A DNA stretch of 64,000 nucleotides from Methylomonas sp. (GCF_023228165.1 NZ_JALOBS010000004.1:75843-139842), one strand, 5' to 3'. Counted from the first letter of the stretch, positions 26,501 to 35,631 are shown. Notes: a model not told the origin generated them from the letters alone. A program made the numbers and translations.

Positions 26501-27334
26501 TCAATCCACCAGACCGTCCAGATTGGATTTAATGGCCAATATTTCAGCGAGATTGGCGCTGAGAAACGCCTCCGACAAGCCGATTTTTTCCGCCACCTGA
26601 AAAGGCAATGCGGCCAGAATGTCTTGTTCGGTTTTGTTGTTTTCAACCGCGTCGCTGATAAACTGAGCCAGATGTAGGCAACAAGCGATGGGAGAGGGGG
26701 CCTCAAAAGTTAGGGGTTCGCCGGAATGCTGAATAGCTTCCACCAGTACGTCACCGAATTTCCAACGTCGGCATAATTCCGCACAGACATCCTGATTAGT
26801 AAAACCCAAACAGGTTCTTTCAAAATTGGCGCGCGATAAATGGCCGGCTTTGGTGTGTTGATCGATTTCGTTGGCTGCACTGGGTAAGCCGATATGAATC
26901 AAAATATTGCCTAGATTGCCGATTAATCCCGCTGTATACGCAATTTCGCTGGAATTATGCGTGTGTTCCGCAAGCCATTTGGCGTACACCGCGGTTCTGA
27001 AGCAATTTGTCCAAAATCTTTTAATATCGAAATTTTCTATTTTGGGCATTGACGAAACAATGCCAGAGGCAATTACCAGGGTTTTTAATTGATTCATGCC
27101 CAGCATGACCGTGGCTTCATCAATGGAAGAAATTTTTCGCGATAAGCCGAAATGTGCCGAATTGACCAGACGCAAAATTTTCAGCGAGATGACTTGCTCT
27201 TTTTCAACATTTTTAGCTATGTCCAGCATTTCCGCATGAGGGTCGTTAAGTTGGGTAATGATTGTTCTAACGACTTCCGGAATTTGCGGGAGTTTAGGAA
27301 TGTTATCGAACAGCTGGTTCATTTGAATTGGCAT
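26501..27334 (-). CDS. HDOD domain signalling protein
   Basis: A 277-residue protein made almost entirely of an HDOD domain. LPQIPEVVRTIITQLNDPHA, LKILRLVNSAHFGLSRKISSIDEATVMLGMNQLKTL and a later TAGLIGNLGNIL are the family blocks. The position of the HD metal motif is replaced by GN, as usual for HDOD, so no phosphohydrolase activity is expected. Such proteins act in signal transduction, often with c-di-GMP or chemotaxis circuits. It is transcribed alone on the minus strand and converges on the lipoprotein gene. Confidence 0.9.
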   Translation of the reverse strand: MPIQMNQLFDNIPKLPQIPEVVRTIITQLNDPHAEMLDIAKNVEKEQVISLKILRLVNSAHFGLSRKISSIDEATVMLGMNQLKTLVIASGIVSSMPKIENFDIKRFWTNCFRTAVYAKWLAEHTHNSSEIAYTAGLIGNLGNILIHIGLPSAANEIDQHTKAGHLSRANFERTCLGFTNQDVCAELCRRWKFGDVLVEAIQHSGEPLTFEAPSPIACCLHLAQFISDAVENNKTEQDILAALPFQVAEKIGLSEAFLSANLAEILAIKSNLDGLVD

Positions 27335-27610
27335 AGGGCGAGGGGTCCTTGAAAAGTGAGGAAAATCGTTGAAAGTTTAGTCGAAATCAAACTTCCACCT
27401 ATAAAAAAAATGTAAAAAATTTGGCTGCGGCATTAATTCTACCGCTACCGTAAAAAACCTAAGCCTAAATTGGCTTTATTATGCAGTCAATGTCGATAAA
27501 GCTGGATACTGGTAAGGATTTTTATAATAATCAATGTGGCCGAAACGACAGGCGATTTAGGTGCCTGTAGCTTTCCCACATAACAATAATAACCACAATG
27601 AGGTGACACC

Positions 27611-28006
27611 ATGCTAGCTAAAATTGCAGTAGCGGATTATATGTCCAAGCATCCAGTAACTGTAAGTCCGGACACTGAAGTATCGTCGGCGTTTAAGAAG
27701 ATGCTGGACCACAAAATCACTAGCGTGCCGGTTGTAGATGGCCACGGTAAACTAGTCGGTATTTTTTCGGAAAAAGACGGAATGAAGATTTTCCTCGAAT
27801 CCGCCTATAACCAAAGTATGACTGGTAAAGTCAGCGAATTTATGACCGCAGCGCCAATGGTCGTTGATGTAGACGAAAGTTTAGTCGATGTCGCCACCAA
27901 GTTTCAAAACTCACCGATCAGGAGTTTTCCGGTATTTAAAGACGGCGCCATGGTGGGAATGATCAGTCGGGTCGATGTTTTAAGAGCATTGGTTTCCGCT
28001 CACTAA
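27611..28006 (+). CDS. CBS-domain pair protein
   Basis: A 131-residue protein with a good ribosome binding site (GAGGTGA, seven bases before the ATG). It consists of two CBS domains, ~7-62 (VADYMSKHPVTVSPDTEVSSAF) and ~75-130 (VSEFMTAAPMVVDVDESLVDVA). CBS pairs bind adenine nucleotides and report energy state. The gene is 28 bases before a Crp/Fnr-type regulator and is probably in the same transcript, which suggests a joint sensing role. The 276 bases upstream are A/T-rich and should contain the promoter. Confidence 0.9.
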   Translation: MLAKIAVADYMSKHPVTVSPDTEVSSAFKKMLDHKITSVPVVDGHGKLVGIFSEKDGMKIFLESAYNQSMTGKVSEFMTAAPMVVDVDESLVDVATKFQNSPIRSFPVFKDGAMVGMISRVDVLRALVSAH

Positions 28007-28034
28007 GCGGTAAGGCCTTGAACGAGATTTGACT

Positions 28035-28709
28035 ATGGTTACCCAGCGTGCGTTATGGAAACAGCATTTTCCGGAATTTGTTAACCAGGACGACAAGGTT
28101 CTTAAGCAGTTGATGGACTCGGCCATGCTGATAAATCTGCCCGCCGGTCAGCAGGTATTTTATCCTGGAAAAATCTGCGAAAATTATCTGTTGATGCTTT
28201 CCGGCAGCGTCAAGGCGCAAATTATCTCCGCGGATGGCAGGGAAGTTTTGCTTTATCATGTGAGGGCGGGAGATTCCTGTGTGTTGACCACATCCTGTCT
28301 GCTCGGGGACAATCGTTATCCGGCGGAAGGGTTTACCGAAACTGATGTCGAAGCGTTTGCCATTGCGGCTCCGGTTTTTAATCGTTGCCTGGCTTGCTCG
28401 GCATTTTTTCGTGAATTTGTATTCCGTAGCTTCTCCTCCCGACTGGCCGATGTGATTAAGCGCATGGAAGCGCTCAGTTTTGGGTCGGTTGATCAAAAAC
28501 TCGCCAAAGCGCTGTTGGTCGATGGATCCCGGACGATTCAAAAAACCCATCACGAACTGGCTCTGGAAATGGGCTCAGTTCGTGAAGTGGTTTCCCGTCA
28601 TTTAAAGCGGTTTGAAAGTTGTGGGTGGTTGAGCATGAAACGCGGCAGTATCGAAATTATCGATGCCGAGGCGTTAGCGCAAGTTATTAACGATACATAT
28701 GAATCTTAG
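28035..28709 (+). CDS. Crp/Fnr-family transcriptional regulator
   Basis: 224 residues from ATG 28035. The N-terminal cyclic-nucleotide-type beta roll (~25-130) contains NLPAGQQVFYPGKICENYLLMLSGSVKAQ and VLLYHVRAGDSCVLTTSCLLG. The C-terminal helix-turn-helix is KTHHELALEMGSVREVVSRHLKRFE (~172-196). The N-terminal four-cysteine cluster of FNR is absent, although CxxC occurs at NRCLACS, so direct O2 sensing through an Fe-S cluster is unlikely. Targets may include the small genes just downstream. Its stop overlaps by four bases the end of a convergent small gene. Confidence 0.9.
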   Translation: MVTQRALWKQHFPEFVNQDDKVLKQLMDSAMLINLPAGQQVFYPGKICENYLLMLSGSVKAQIISADGREVLLYHVRAGDSCVLTTSCLLGDNRYPAEGFTETDVEAFAIAAPVFNRCLACSAFFREFVFRSFSSRLADVIKRMEALSFGSVDQKLAKALLVDGSRTIQKTHHELALEMGSVREVVSRHLKRFESCGWLSMKRGSIEIIDAEALAQVINDTYES

Positions 28710-28885
28710 TCGTTTCGTTCTTTCTGGGATTTGTTTTCATTGCCGATATAATGCAGCATGATAAAGCCCATCACGAATCCTAATACGGCAGAGAACACCA
28801 AGGGTAGTGCAAAAGGGATATCGTGCGGATCTCTCAGGTTCATATGTAAAATACCCGAGGCGAAGTTAAAGATTAAATCTAACAT
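28706..28885 (-). CDS. small membrane protein (59 aa)
   Basis: A 59-residue reading frame. It has a good ribosome binding site on the minus strand (AGGTAGGA, five bases before the ATG). The product has a hydrophobic N-terminus, the polar NLRDPHDIP, then one clear transmembrane helix (~25-47) and a charged tail ending KSQKERND. No family was recognised. It converges with the Crp/Fnr gene, overlapping by four bases, and is divergent from the 54-residue gene at 29058. A perfect palindrome at 28967-28981 lies between the two starts. Confidence 0.65.
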   Translation of the reverse strand: MLDLIFNFASGILHMNLRDPHDIPFALPLVFSAVLGFVMGFIMLHYIGNENKSQKERND

Positions 28886-28966
28886 GATTTCCTACCTTTT
28901 CTAATTGTTGAGTTAGCCGGTAAAACCAAAATGCGGTTTAAAGGCGATTTAGAATATAAAGATAGG

Positions 28967-28981
28967 CTGATAAATTATCAG
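28967..28981. promoter_or_regulatory. perfect palindrome between divergent small genes
   Basis: CTGATAAATTATCAG is a perfect inverted repeat of seven-base arms around one base. It resembles an FNR/DNR half-site pair (TTGAT...ATCAA), but the TGAT/ATCA arms are five bases apart rather than matching the FNR consensus exactly. Its position between two divergent small genes next to a Crp/Fnr regulator gene makes it a candidate operator. Confidence 0.4.
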
Positions 28982-29057
28982 TGACTAAGTTACACAACTT
29001 GTTGTATGAGGTGATATATCGTTAAAATGGCAACACTTTTGCTGGTTGGAGATAGAC

Positions 29058-29222
29058 ATGACAAACAGAAATAACCTTCACAGTGGCAAGCGGGTTAAAA
29101 ACATTGCTGCCATGTTGTATTTATTAGTGCTGACATTCGTGGTGGGTGGGACTTACATTAACCAGCAGCAAAACGAAGCAGCCTCCTCGCCAGAATCAAA
29201 TAAAATCGGACTTGCTCAATAG
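29058..29222 (+). CDS. small single-pass membrane protein (54 aa)
   Basis: A 54-residue frame with GGAG placed six bases before the ATG. Basic N-terminus, one transmembrane helix (IAAMLYLLVLTFVVGGTYI, ~16-34) and a polar tail. No homologue family was recognised. Its good ribosome binding site and clean topology argue that it is real. Confidence 0.6.
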   Translation: MTNRNNLHSGKRVKNIAAMLYLLVLTFVVGGTYINQQQNEAASSPESNKIGLAQ

Positions 29223-29245
29223 CCGTTAGTTCAGGTTGGCGACAT

Positions 29246-29518
29246 CTATTTGTTTTTGAATAGTTTTTGCGAGAAAAAGCCTATCAAGGCAATCACAAAT
29301 AGCCCGGAAAATACCGATAATCCAATTTCATCTTCTTTAGCCACTTCATGGCTTCGCTTGGCTGCCAGGACAGACGCCGATGTACGACCATCCACTGAAT
29401 AACCGGGCTTAGAATGCTCTATGTCCGGTTTTTCCGCTCCAAATGTAGTCGGGGAGAGGCATGCTAAAGTGGCTAGCAAAACCAAGCATATGTACTTAAA
29501 ACGATGCGGCTTATTCAT
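29246..29518 (-). CDS. small exported protein with C-terminal membrane helix
   Basis: A 90-residue protein with a signal peptide (~1-27, ending TTFGA) and a C-terminal transmembrane helix (~68-83, LSVFSGLFVIALIGFF) followed by KLFKNK. The exported middle part is charged. It ends 23 bases after the 54-residue gene, in convergent orientation. Function unknown; the topology suggests an inner-membrane accessory subunit. Confidence 0.65.
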   Translation of the reverse strand: MNKPHRFKYICLVLLATLACLSPTTFGAEKPDIEHSKPGYSVDGRTSASVLAAKRSHEVAKEDEIGLSVFSGLFVIALIGFFSQKLFKNK

Positions 29519-29669
29519 TTTGTAACCTCATTCACAAGTGATCTTTTAAACGTATTGTACGCTTTGGCTGGTAAAAATCGTTAGGTCCTGTAAGGTTTAG
29601 TGGCAGGGATTTACTTGAAGCAAGCATTGTAATCCGTATTTATTTTACCTGTAAAAGTATATCAATTTC

Positions 29670-30360
29670 ATGTATATAGCGGTTTTTATTGTAGTAGTAT
29701 GTTTGATTGTTTTGCTGGTTTTCATAAGCCGTTTGCAGCGGTTGCGGATGGAAAAACGTGCCGATTACATTCGCTGCTATCGTTTTCCGCGGGGATTAAG
29801 TCGACAAATTAGAACAGCATTATCCGGATTTGTCGGAGCAGGATTTTGCACTGGGTATGCGCGCCTTACGACAATATTTTCTGGCTTATTTGCAAGGTGG
29901 TTGCCGGTTTGTTTCCATGCCGTCCAGGCTGACCGATGATTATTGGCATGAGTTTATTTTGTATACACGGCATTACCAGTTGTTTTGCCATAAGGCATTC
30001 GGTCGATTTTTTCATCATACCCCGGCTGTCGTGCTAGGGAAAAGTCGGCAAAACAATGTGGGCTTGCGGCGAATGTGGTGGTTTTGCTGCCAGGAAGAGG
30101 GTATTAATCCTAAGAACCCCAGCCGGTTACCGCTGTTATTTGCATTGGACAGCAAACTCAATGTACCTGATGGGTTTGTTTATACGGTCGATTGTAGTCA
30201 TGTTCGCAAATCTGGTAACGAGCGCGGTACAGTAGTATATTGCGGCGGTGATTTTTCCAGCACCGACTTTGATGGAGCGAGTGATGGTTTTTTCGATAGC
30301 GATTCAGGCTCGGATTCCGGCGGCGATGCCGGGTGCGGTGGCGGTTGTGGGGGAGATTAG
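29670..30360 (+). pseudogene. membrane-anchored Gly/Asp-tailed protein, split by a frameshift
   Basis: Two overlapping frames make one protein. The first (from ATG 29670) has a transmembrane helix (~4-23) and reads to YRFPRGLS. The second continues as KLEQHYPDLSEQDFALGMRALRQYF, then MPSRL.DDYWHEFILYTRHYQLFCHKAFGRFFHHTP, and ends in a Ser/Gly/Asp/Cys-rich tail. The join falls at about 29800-29804 (AGTCGAC); one extra base there would explain the shift. This WHEFIL...FC..AFGRF.HHTP pattern belongs to a conserved proteobacterial protein group of unknown function. It is either a recent frameshift mutation or a sequencing error; the downstream part has not otherwise decayed. Confidence 0.75.
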
Positions 30361-30716
30361 TAATTTAAGGTTTTGATGCTAGTCGTCAGTCAATTTTTGT
30401 TTCACGGGAAACTTCTAAGGTTGGAAGAGAAACTACTTTAACTTTATCGATATTTCACATTAATAACTTGTTGTAAGGTATTGATAAAAAAAATGAGTTT
30501 AGTGCTTATTGATTCTGACTGATATCATCTGTTAGTCCGTTTCTAATCTGTTGCTTGCGTAATGGGTCTGTTTTAATGACGCGACTTGCCGTTGCGTCAT
30601 CCGCGCCCAGCCGTCTTGTAGGATTTTCAATTCGCTGGAGATATGAATTGAACTGGACAAGCGTATTGTTCAGAAATAAGCTATGCGCTTTTCTGAAGTC
30701 GCCGGAACAGCACATG
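30361..30716. other. intergenic region with one hairpin
   Basis: No convincing gene. A hairpin with seven-base arms, ATGACGC / GCGTCAT, lies at 30576-30600. The sequence is A/T-rich before it. Confidence 0.4.
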
Positions 30717-30869
30717 GATACTTGTTATCCTAGTATGCCGAAATTCATTGGCGCGTTTTTCGACGCTTTGTATCAACATCCAGTCATGATGTTGGTATTC
30801 ATGGCCGGTATCACGGCCTTGGCTGGCTCCTGGTGGTACAAATCCAGTAAAAGGCCGGAGTCGCGTTAG
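30717..30869 (+). CDS. possible small membrane protein (50 aa)
   Basis: A 50-residue frame from an internal ATG, with one clear hydrophobic helix (HPVMMLVFMAGITALAGSWWY, ~23-43) and a basic tail KSSKRPESR. The longer upstream reading (from 30555) has no support. No strong ribosome binding site; it may be real or chance. Confidence 0.4.
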   Translation, partial: DTCYPSMPKFIGAFFDALYQHPVMMLVFMAGITALAGSWWYKSSKRPESR

Positions 30870-30897
30870 GCGCTGCCTACCATTCAATTCCGGTTGA

Positions 30898-31431
30898 TTC
30901 CACGGTTTAGATGTGGCCGATTTTTCTCAAATCGACGCATTAAGCAGGATATTGGGTGATTCAAGTATCGATGTGTTAGTAAATAACGCCGCTATCTATA
31001 CCGATATCTCGGGAAAGGGGGGCGGTCAATTGGATAACAAGCCTGGCCTTCAGCGTTCTGGGTGAATAGTATCGCGCCGGCATAACTAGTCGAGGCGTTT
31101 TTGCCGCAAATTAAACCTAGCCAAAAAAACTGCTTGTTACTATCAGCAGTCTTATGGGTAGCATGAAGGACAATACCAGCGGCGGTAGCTTGCAATACCA
31201 GTCCAATAAAGCCGGGCTAAACGCGGCGATGAAAAGCTTGGCAATCGATTTACATCTGGCGACTTAGTATTGCATCCAGGTTGGATGAAAACCGATTTGG
31301 GCGGAAAAAATGCTTTAATCCTTTAATCGATGTGGCGGAAAGCGTTGCAGGCATGCGCCGCTGTATAGCGCTATTTCCCTTGCCGCAATCCGGGAATTTC
31401 CTGAAGTACGATGTCAACGAGTTGCCTTGGA
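30898..31431 (+). pseudogene. decayed short-chain dehydrogenase/reductase
   Basis: Pieces of one SDR-family protein appear in order in different frames. They are LDVADFSQIDAL and IDVLVNNAAIY (NAG-type motif), then SLQYQSNKAGLNAAMKSLAIDLHL, which carries the catalytic YxxxK. LHPGWMKTDLGG, then DVAESVAGMR and SGNFLKYDVNELPW at the expected C-terminus follow. The N-terminal nucleotide-binding Gly motif is missing, and there are at least three frameshifts or stops. This is an old inactivated oxidoreductase gene of unknown substrate, lying just before the nifJ control region. Confidence 0.82.
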
Positions 31432-31992
31432 AATTGTTTTGTCGGTTAAACAGAATTTGTTGTTGACATTGCTGTTTATATTTTAGGTTATGCACAAAAA
31501 CTAATTTAGCCTGCTGTTTAAAAAATGCTTGACAAGGCAACTTGTTGAATTTTGGAGAAAAATACCTAAGTTATTGATAGTTAATAGCTATTTATTCTTG
31601 ATCAAGTTTAACTCAATTTAACACGGGGTCAGTAAAATCAGGGGCTGTCGTCCGATTTCGACATTTAACTCACAGAGTTATCCACAGCTTTTGTGGGTAA
31701 CTCATCCGCAAACTGAAGCATCTCTCGGCAACAATTTTGTTAGTTATCTGCACGAGATGTTTGCCATAAAGTAACAAGTGGCTAGACTGAGTGTTGAATT
31801 ATTTTGGCTTAATAGCCTTTACAGGCATATGGTTTATAATTTAACAATGATCCGGTTGAAGCTTACAGTGTAAGTCGTGTTGTTAACCGTCTCGGTTGTC
31901 CTTTGCACGAGCCTATATTTAGGAGTAAAAGGACTAGATGTTGCCGAAGTACTGATCTCGGGTTAGTCTTTTCTCAGTTAAAAGGTTGTTAT
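31432..31992. other. non-coding region upstream of nifJ
   Basis: No gene is visible. It contains a 10-bp palindrome CTTGATCAAG (31597-31606), an inverted pair of DnaA-box-like sequences (31675-31703), and a TATAAT at 31835-31840 that could be a -10 element about 150 bases before the nifJ start. A well-spaced -35 box was not found, so the promoter may depend on an activator. Confidence 0.4.
31675..31703. promoter_or_regulatory. inverted repeat containing a DnaA box upstream of nifJ
   Basis: GAGTTATCCACA and TGTGGGTAACTC are 12-base arms with one mismatch, separated by five bases. The left arm holds TTATCCACA, an exact DnaA-box consensus; the right arm holds its near-complement. It could bind DnaA or only form a hairpin. 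There are no further boxes around it, so it does not look like an origin. Confidence 0.4.
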
Positions 31993-34900
31993 ATGCAAAA
32001 TCAGCAAACACTTACCATTGACGGTAATCAGGCGGCGGCTAGTGTCGCGCACAAATTAAATGAAGTGATTGCCATTTATCCTATAACGCCTTCTTCGCCG
32101 ATGGGCGAGTGGGCCGACGAATGGTCGTCTCGCGGGCAGGTCAATCTATGGGGTACGGTGCCTCAGGTTGTGGAGATGCAAAGCGAGGCAGGGGCGGCGG
32201 GTGCCATTCACGGCGCATTGCAGGCAGGTACTCTGGCAACCACGTTTACCGCGTCGCAGGGCTTGTTACTTATGTTGCCCAATATGTACAAAATTGCTGG
32301 CGAATTAAGTCCGGCGGTATTTCACATTGCAGCCCGTTCGCTTGCCTGTCAGGCTTTATCAATATTTGGTGATCATTCCGACGTGATGTCGGCGCGCATG
32401 ACTGGTTTTGCCATGCTGTGCTCCAATTCTCCGCAGGAAGTACAGGATCTAGCCCTGATTGCCCATGCCGCCAGTTTGGAAGGACGGATTCCCTTCATGC
32501 ATTTCTTCGACGGTTTCCGTACTTCGCACGAAGTGGCAAAACTCATCACCATTGATGATGAAGTGTTGCGCGGCATGATAAAGCAGGAATGGGTCAATGC
32601 ATTTCGTAGCCGGGCCCTGACGCCCGATAATCCGGTATTGCGCGGCACCGCGCAAAATCCGGATGTGTATTTTCAAGCCAGGGAAGCGGTAAATCCGTTT
32701 TACCAGGCGCTGCCCGATATCGTGCAAAACGCCATGGATCGCTTCGCGCAACTGACCGGTCGTCAATACCGCCTGTTTGACTACCTGGGAGCGGCGGATG
32801 CCGAACGTGTGATGATTTTAATGGGCTCCGGCGCCGAGGCCGCCGAAGAAACCCTGGATTATCTCAACCGGCAAGGCGAATCGGTCGGCTTGTTGAAAGT
32901 GCGTTTATATCGGCCCTTTTCCGCCGAACATCTTATCGCCGCATTGCCGGCTAGTTGCCGCAAAATTGCGGTACTGGATCGCACCAAGGAACCGGGTTCG
33001 GATGGCGAGCCGTTGTACAAAGATGTATTGGGCGCCATTGCCCGGCACGTTTGCAGCGCTAACAACAAATTTAGCAGCATGCCTAAAGTGGTGGGTGGGC
33101 GATATGGCTTGTCATCCAAGGAATTTACTCCGGGCATGATCAAGGCGATTTTCGACGAACTGCGGCATGAGCAACCGAAAAACTCGTTCACCATCGGCAT
33201 AAACGACGATGTGTCGCACACTAGCTTACTCTGGGATGCCGGCTTTAGAACCGACATGCATAAAGGTATCTTCCAAGCCATGTTTTATGGCCTGGGTAGT
33301 GACGGCACGGTCGGCGCGAACAAAAACACCATCAAGATTATCGGCGAAGAGACCACGGATTTTGCCCAGGGATATTTCGTTTACGACTCCAAAAAATCTG
33401 GCGCGATTACGGTATCGCATTTGCGCTTTGGCGCCAAACCAATCAAATCCACTTATTTGATTGGCGAAAACGATGCTAATTTCATTGGCTGCCATCAAAC
33501 CATTTTCCTTGAACGCTATGACATGCTGGTCAATGCCGCCGACAACGCGGTGTTTTTGTTGAATACCCCGGAGCCGACCGACAAGGTTTGGGACAGTCTG
33601 CCCAAAACCATGCAGCAACAAATGCTGGCTAAAAACATCCGTTTTTACGTGATAGACGGTTATGCTGTGGCGGAAAAATGCGGCATGGGCAAGCGTATCA
33701 ACACCATCATGCAGACCTGTTTTTTTGCCATTTCCGGGGTGCTGCCGCAGGAACAAGCTATCGAAGCTATTAAACATGCGGTGGAAAAAACCTACGGTAA
33801 AAAAGGCCGCCGCATTGTCGAACTGAATTTCAAGGCCATTGATGACACGCTGGCCGGTCTGAATCAAGTCAGCTTGCCCAAGCAGGCCAGTAGTAGCTTC
33901 GATATCATGGGTCATATCGCCGATTCGGCGCCAGAGTTTGTTAAACGGGTTACCGCGGAAATCATAGCCGGTCGGGGCGATTTATTGCCGGTCAGTGCAA
34001 TGCCGGTGGACGGCACGTTTCCAACCGGCACCACCGCTTACGAGAAACGCAATCTGGCACTAGAAATTCCGGTATGGGAAACCGATTTATGTACCGAATG
34101 CGGCAAGTGCGCCATGGTTTGTCCACATGCGGCGATCCGCAGCAAAATCTATCCGGTCGAAGCACTTGAAAACGCGCCGGAGACGTTTAAACATGCGCCG
34201 ATGCTGGGTAAGGATTTTCCGGCCGGTTTGGCGATGACTTACCAAGTGGCTGCGGAAGATTGTACCGGTTGCAGTTTATGCGTGGACATATGTCCGATTC
34301 GGGATAAGTCCAATGCCAGCCGCAAGGCATTGAACATGAATCCACAAGCGCCATTACGCGAACCGGAGCGGGAAAACTGGGATTTTTTCCTGTCCCTGCC
34401 GGAATATGACAGACGTCATCTGAAACTTAACACCATCAAGGGGGCGATGGTGTTACAACCTTTATTTGAGTTTTCTGGTGCCTGCGTCGGTTGCGGCGAA
34501 ACGCCATACGTAAAACTTGCCTCGCAATTATTTGGCGACCGCATGATCGTGGCCAATGCCACCGGTTGTTCTTCGATCTACGGTGGTAATTTACCCACTA
34601 CGCCTTGGACCAAAAACAAGGAAGGTCGCGGCCCGGCCTGGAATAACTCCTTGTTCGAGGATAATGCCGAATTTGGTTTGGGCATGCGGGTGTCTATTGA
34701 TAAACAAATGACTTTTGCCCAAGAGTTATTGTCGAGTTTACGCATACCGTTAGGCGATGAAACCGTGGATGCGCTATTGCACGCCGATCAGTCCGACGAA
34801 GCGGGCCTATACGAGCAGCGTCAACGCGTGGCCGATTTGAAGCAGCGTCTGCAAGCGCTTTCCGAACCGGCCGCCAAATCATTGTTGGAACTGGCCGATT

Positions 34901-35631
34901 ATTTATGCAAAAAAAGTGTTTGGATCATGGGGGGCGACGGTTGGGCCTATGATATCGGTTACGGCGGTTTGGATCACGTGTTGGCTAGTGGGCATAACGT
35001 GAACATTCTGGTGCTGGACACCGAAGTCTATTCCAACACCGGTGGGCAAATGTCAAAAGCCACCCCGCTAGGTGCCGTAGCCAAATTTGCCTCCGGCGGT
35101 AAAGCCGTGGCCAAAAAAGATTTAGGCTTGCTGGCGATGGATTACGGGAATGTTTATGTCGCGCATGTGGCTTATGCCGGCAAGGATATTCAGACCTTAA
35201 ATGCCTTTATTGAAGCTGAAGCGCACGACGGGCCTTCCATCATTATTGCCTATGCGCCTTGTATCGCTCATGGGGTGGATATGTCCAACAACCACCGCCA
35301 ACAAAATTTGGCCGTCAAAAGCGGGCATTGGCCGCTGTTCCGATTTAACCCCAACCGAATCAAGCAAGGTAGAAATCCAATGCAACTGGATTCGGCAGAG
35401 CCATCCATTCCGTATCGCGAATTTGTCATGAGCGAGACCCGTTTCAGCATGCTTTGGCAATCGCATCCGGATGACGCGGAAAAATTTCTAAAGCGTGCCC
35501 AGCAGGATGTCAAAAACCGTTACCGTTATTACAAGCAACTGTCCGAGCTGGAATGGAACGATGCCACCAGTGTTTCCGCTTTAAAAGCCCAACTGACTAC
35601 CGAGACTGCCAAGGAGACTCAACATGGTTGA
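31993..35631 (+). CDS. nifJ: pyruvate:ferredoxin (flavodoxin) oxidoreductase
   Basis: 1212 residues from ATG 31993 (AAAGG nine bases upstream; a far-upstream TTG adds a non-homologous leader). This single-chain enzyme oxidises pyruvate with CoA to acetyl-CoA, CO2 and reduced ferredoxin or flavodoxin. The N-terminal part reads IAIYPITPSSPMGEWAD and has the domain II blocks. Two [4Fe-4S] clusters sit at CTECGKCAMVCP (~700) and CTGCSLCVDICP (~757). The thiamine diphosphate domain contains ACVGCGETPYVKL, ATGCSSIYGGNLPTTPW and GGDGWAYDIGYGG (~980) with DTEVYSNTGGQ. It is oxygen-sensitive in most organisms, so it points to micro-oxic or fermentative metabolism or nitrogen fixation. It is followed immediately by a DHOD-like gene that overlaps its end by eight bases. 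Confidence 0.96.
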   Translation: MQNQQTLTIDGNQAAASVAHKLNEVIAIYPITPSSPMGEWADEWSSRGQVNLWGTVPQVVEMQSEAGAAGAIHGALQAGTLATTFTASQGLLLMLPNMYKIAGELSPAVFHIAARSLACQALSIFGDHSDVMSARMTGFAMLCSNSPQEVQDLALIAHAASLEGRIPFMHFFDGFRTSHEVAKLITIDDEVLRGMIKQEWVNAFRSRALTPDNPVLRGTAQNPDVYFQAREAVNPFYQALPDIVQNAMDRFAQLTGRQYRLFDYLGAADAERVMILMGSGAEAAEETLDYLNRQGESVGLLKVRLYRPFSAEHLIAALPASCRKIAVLDRTKEPGSDGEPLYKDVLGAIARHVCSANNKFSSMPKVVGGRYGLSSKEFTPGMIKAIFDELRHEQPKNSFTIGINDDVSHTSLLWDAGFRTDMHKGIFQAMFYGLGSDGTVGANKNTIKIIGEETTDFAQGYFVYDSKKSGAITVSHLRFGAKPIKSTYLIGENDANFIGCHQTIFLERYDMLVNAADNAVFLLNTPEPTDKVWDSLPKTMQQQMLAKNIRFYVIDGYAVAEKCGMGKRINTIMQTCFFAISGVLPQEQAIEAIKHAVEKTYGKKGRRIVELNFKAIDDTLAGLNQVSLPKQASSSFDIMGHIADSAPEFVKRVTAEIIAGRGDLLPVSAMPVDGTFPTGTTAYEKRNLALEIPVWETDLCTECGKCAMVCPHAAIRSKIYPVEALENAPETFKHAPMLGKDFPAGLAMTYQVAAEDCTGCSLCVDICPIRDKSNASRKALNMNPQAPLREPERENWDFFLSLPEYDRRHLKLNTIKGAMVLQPLFEFSGACVGCGETPYVKLASQLFGDRMIVANATGCSSIYGGNLPTTPWTKNKEGRGPAWNNSLFEDNAEFGLGMRVSIDKQMTFAQELLSSLRIPLGDETVDALLHADQSDEAGLYEQRQRVADLKQRLQALSEPAAKSLLELADYLCKKSVWIMGGDGWAYDIGYGGLDHVLASGHNVNILVLDTEVYSNTGGQMSKATPLGAVAKFASGGKAVAKKDLGLLAMDYGNVYVAHVAYAGKDIQTLNAFIEAEAHDGPSIIIAYAPCIAHGVDMSNNHRQQNLAVKSGHWPLFRFNPNRIKQGRNPMQLDSAEPSIPYREFVMSETRFSMLWQSHPDDAEKFLKRAQQDVKNRYRYYKQLSELEWNDATSVSALKAQLTTETAKETQHG

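Noticed and set aside
26501..27334. Catalytic HD phosphohydrolase
   Set aside because: The HD metal pair is replaced by GN, so this is a non-catalytic HDOD domain.
31675..31703. Chromosomal origin suggested by a DnaA box
   Set aside because: Only one exact box and one near-box; no box cluster, AT-rich unwinding region, or dnaA/gidA neighbours.
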